Source of the DNA: Treponema sp. UBA3870
GTDB lineage: Bacteria; Spirochaetota; Spirochaetia; Treponematales; Treponemataceae
Direction: 5' to 3'
Length of the DNA: 6,370 bases
Assembly: GCA_002392275.1 (NCBI GenBank)
Contig: DGGQ01000040.1
Span: 3,738-10,107 of the forward strand
This document shows, piece by piece, positions 5,651 through 6,370 of this stretch. Every line of letters starts with the position of its first letter. Position 1 is the stretch's first letter. Position numbers and translations under genes: made by a program. Below the pieces are notes generated by a model. It saw only the letters and a list, made by a program, of their open reading frames with translations, was not told the origin of the DNA and searched no databases.

Positions 5651-6370
5651 AACTTTACTCGGGAACCGTGGTATCAAAGACAGGCGAGCTTGTTCCGCTA
5701 TTTTTTGATGGGAAACCCATGCACTCAAAATACAATCCCGCAGGCGAGGGCGCGTCATTCGCAAAGCAGTCCACCGGTGGATTCATTGTCGTGGCAGGGA
5801 TTGGCGGTGGATTCCATCTCGAAGCGCTTCTTTCATCAATCGACGGGGATTCTTTTATCCTTGCGCTTGAGTCCGACAGCGAGAGTCTTGATTTCTGCCG
5901 CGGTCTTCCAAAAATCAAGGAGCTTGAGAAATCAGAAAAAATCGCGCTATGCTCCACCGAAAACTTTTGTTCCGAACTTGAGCGAAGATATTTTCCGGCA
6001 GCGTACACTTCCTTTTCTTTCATAGCGCACAGGGCCTGGGAGGACCACGCACAGACAATCTGCTCCGGGATAAAAAAAATGGTGCAGAAAAAAATTGATT
6101 CACTGTCCGGAGACTTTTCGGTGCAGTCACATTTTGGAAAAATCTGGCAGAGAAATATTCTTGTCAATGCACGGTCTTTGGACGGAGCATTTCCAGACAG
6201 AATCGATCCAGAAAAAACAGCCGCCATTGTTGCCGCAGGTCCAAGCCTTGACACGAGCATTGAAAAAATCATCAAAAATCCAGATGGGTACACAGTTTTT
6301 TCAACCGACACGGCCTACGGTGTGCTGATTTCGCATGGAATCATCCCGGACTATGTTGTTTCAATCGACG
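5647..6370 (+). CDS. MptE-like/DUF115 (Maf-type) family protein, second paralogue, N-terminal part (cut by window edge)
   Basis: The frame from ATG 5647 stays open for 241 codons to the right edge. The start is supported by GGGGAG six bases upstream and by the ATGA overlap with the preceding stop. Visible parts: Met-His-Ser-Lys-Tyr-Asn-Pro at 25-31, equivalent to the LHSAYSP signature of the neighbour; a glycine-rich nucleotide-binding-type loop VVAGIGGGFHLEAL at 48-61 followed by a strand ending ALES at 73-76; IVAAGPSLD at 194-202; and YVVSID at 236-241, where the window ends. These match the order in the upstream gene, so the two are paralogues, but this copy keeps the more canonical glycine loop and Asp after Gly-Pro-Ser-Leu. 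By family it is a probable flagellin- or surface-glycan-modifying enzyme in the cytoplasm, perhaps acting with its neighbour. The later motifs lie outside the window. Confidence 0.9.
   Translation, partial: MKLYSGTVVSKTGELVPLFFDGKPMHSKYNPAGEGASFAKQSTGGFIVVAGIGGGFHLEALLSSIDGDSFILALESDSESLDFCRGLPKIKELEKSEKIALCSTENFCSELERRYFPAAYTSFSFIAHRAWEDHAQTICSGIKKMVQKKIDSLSGDFSVQSHFGKIWQRNILVNARSLDGAFPDRIDPEKTAAIVAAGPSLDTSIEKIIKNPDGYTVFSTDTAYGVLISHGIIPDYVVSID

Noticed and set aside
5655..6311. Minus-strand frame of 218 codons at the right end
   Set aside because: It is antisense to the clearly recognisable second DUF115 gene and its translation has no family features.

Overview
The window looks like chromosomal DNA from a spirochaete, most likely a host-associated Treponema of intermediate G+C content. 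This assignment is an inference. It rests on a tandem pair of MptE-like/DUF115 (Maf-type) proteins, a family used for flagellin glycosylation and common in flagellated spirochaetes, and on a large acidic cytoplasmic protein with a Tyr-Gly-Val-Trp patch near its start, which seems Treponema-like. No rRNA, tRNA, insertion sequence, phage gene or CRISPR array was seen.

Layout. Bases 1-172 (minus strand) hold the N-terminal 57 residues of a small FtsB/DivIC-type septum protein that runs off the left edge. Bases 173-358 are a divergent intergenic region with a weak candidate promoter, a perfect 9-bp inverted repeat with a G-rich loop, and a clear Shine-Dalgarno sequence for the next gene. Bases 359-4072 (plus) encode a 1237-residue, extremely acidic, mostly low-complexity protein. 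It has a short N-terminal motif, tandem Asp-Gly-Glu-Ile-Ser repeats, an eight-unit pentapeptide array, one good coiled coil and a compact, apparently folded C-terminal helical module. A strong rho-independent terminator at 4097-4144 closes this transcription unit.

Bases 4160-5650 encode a complete 496-residue DUF115 protein. Its stop codon overlaps (ATGA) the start of a second DUF115 protein, which begins at 5647 and is still open at the right edge (241 residues visible). The two are diverged paralogues sharing the Gly-Pro-Ser-Leu loop and the following Asp motif, and they are probably translationally coupled.

How the genes may work together. The DUF115 pair is best read as enzymes that transfer or activate a sugar, by analogy with Maf flagellin glycosyltransferases; their substrate cannot be read from sequence. 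The acidic protein is not identifiable to a named family by eye. It has no signal peptide or membrane segment, so it probably acts in the cytoplasm as a flexible scaffold or adaptor. The terminator separates it from the DUF115 genes, so a functional link rests on adjacency alone. The acidic protein is the most novel-looking element of the window.
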